Shown piece after piece: positions 6,164-6,698 of a DNA stretch of 6,698 nucleotides; position 1 is the first letter of the stretch, and the number at the start of each line of letters is the position of its first letter. The notes beneath the pieces were generated by a model that ran no database searches, was not told the DNA's origin, and worked only from the letters and a program-made list of their open reading frames with translations. This stretch comes from Candidatus Minthomonas equi (GTDB lineage Bacteria; Bacteroidota; Bacteroidia; Bacteroidales; UBA932): the NCBI GenBank assembly GCA_018064575.1, contig JAGHUZ010000147.1, positions 1 to 6,698 of the forward strand, in the 5' to 3' direction. The translations under genes and the position numbers were made by a program.

Positions 6164-6698
6164 TTTCCTGCTCATCGCATCGGGATGGGCCTCAATCGCG
6201 CTGCACGCGCAAGTCAAAACTGGAATCGAAGTTCTCCGTGACAGCGGTTTCGAAGCCCTCCGCGGGAAAAGAGTAGGGCTTGTTACCAACCCCACAGGCA
6301 TTGACAGGAACCTTAAATCCACCATCGACATACTTTATGAATCCTCAGAAGTAGAACTTGTCGCCCTCTTCGGACCGGAGCACGGCGTCAGGGGAGACGC
6401 TCCTGCCGGTGCAGTAATCGAAGGAGAGGCTGTCGATTCCAAGACAGGAGTTCCCATCCACAGTCTTTATGGCAGTCTGAAAGCTCCCACCCGCGAAATG
6501 CTGAAAGGACTTGATGCCATCGTATATGACATACAGGACATAGGATGCCGTTCATACACCTATATAAGTACTATGGGTAACGTAATGAAGGTGGCCGCTG
6601 AGACAGGTTTGGAGATGGTCGTTCTGGACAGACCGAATCCGCTGGGCGGAGAAAAGGTCGAAGGATGCGGGGTCCAGCCATCTCTGGTGTCGTTTGTC
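6144..6698 (+). CDS. namZ: Secreted DUF1343/NamZ-type exo-beta-N-acetylmuramidase, 3'-truncated by the window edge
   Basis: The frame is open to the window end (185 codons visible). Residues 1-22 form a Sec signal peptide: positive VKR, a hydrophobic core, and LHA before Gln23 as the type I cleavage site. There is no lipobox Cys, so a soluble periplasmic enzyme is likely. The mature part carries DUF1343 hallmarks in order: GLVTNPTG (45-52), LFGPEHGVRGDAPAG (75-89), PIHSLYG (104-110), DAIVYDIQDIGCRSYTYIS (124-142) and VVLDRPNPLGG (159-169). E79 in GPEHG is an acidic candidate for the active site. The founding member, B. subtilis NamZ (YbbC, family GH171), releases MurNAc from the non-reducing ends of peptide-free glycans. 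About 380-400 residues are usual, so roughly half is missing. The ATG at 6144 lies inside the permease gene (20-nt overlap, different frame), pointing to co-transcription and coupled translation. The function call is strong at family level; paralogues exist in Bacteroidota, so the exact substrate is less certain. Confidence 0.93.
   Translation, partial: MVKRIISFLLIASGWASIALHAQVKTGIEVLRDSGFEALRGKRVGLVTNPTGIDRNLKSTIDILYESSEVELVALFGPEHGVRGDAPAGAVIEGEAVDSKTGVPIHSLYGSLKAPTREMLKGLDAIVYDIQDIGCRSYTYISTMGNVMKVAAETGLEMVVLDRPNPLGGEKVEGCGVQPSLVSFV

Noticed and set aside
6113..6331. 72-codon open frame on - over the namZ start
   Set aside because: Opposite to a clear signal peptide and the GLVTNPTG motif of namZ; a shadow.
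1..6698. Mobile elements, CRISPR repeats, tRNA or rRNA genes, inversion sites
   Set aside because: No transposase or recombinase, no regularly spaced repeats, and no RNA-gene fold could be recognised; nearly every base is in one of five protein genes.

Overview
The window looks like a chromosomal segment from a member of Bacteroidota, most likely Bacteroidales. The evidence is the protein families present (a DUF4922-like/SpoIID fusion, an AmpG-like permease and a DUF1343/NamZ protein), outward-facing TAnnTTTG promoter boxes of the Bacteroidota type, and little use of Shine-Dalgarno sites. The genus cannot be fixed from the sequence alone. There are five protein genes, almost no intergenic space, and no RNA gene, insertion sequence or CRISPR array that I can see.

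Layout: (1) the left edge holds pepT (tripeptidase) on +, missing only about its first ten codons. (2) It converges with a two-gene minus-strand operon; the two stop codons overlap by 4 nt. That operon, read right to left, is a two-part family 2 glycosyltransferase followed 3 nt later by a 745-residue fusion. The fusion joins a GalT/Ap4A-phosphorylase-like nucleotidyltransferase module to a SpoIID/LytB lytic transglycosylase module. (3) A 39-nt divergent promoter region with a near-perfect 18-nt palindrome separates this operon from (4) a plus-strand operon. That operon has an AmpG-like major facilitator permease overlapping by 20 nt with the start of a secreted DUF1343/NamZ-type exo-N-acetylmuramidase, which runs off the right edge.

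Read together, the divergent pair of operons looks like a peptidoglycan (murein) salvage locus. NamZ would trim MurNAc from glycan ends in the periplasm, and the permease would bring muropeptides or amino sugars across the inner membrane. The glycosyltransferase and the fusion would act on glycan or nucleotide-sugar intermediates. The roles of NamZ and the permease follow from family knowledge; the roles of the glycosyltransferase and the fusion are inference. PepT may be only a neighbour.

The most unusual object is the fusion. Its nucleotidyltransferase half keeps a complete GalT-type metal and active-site set. Its peptidoglycan-cleaving half keeps its catalytic glutamate. Yet the protein has no visible signal peptide or membrane anchor, so either a lytic transglycosylase domain works in the cytoplasm on imported fragments or export happens in an unrecognised way.
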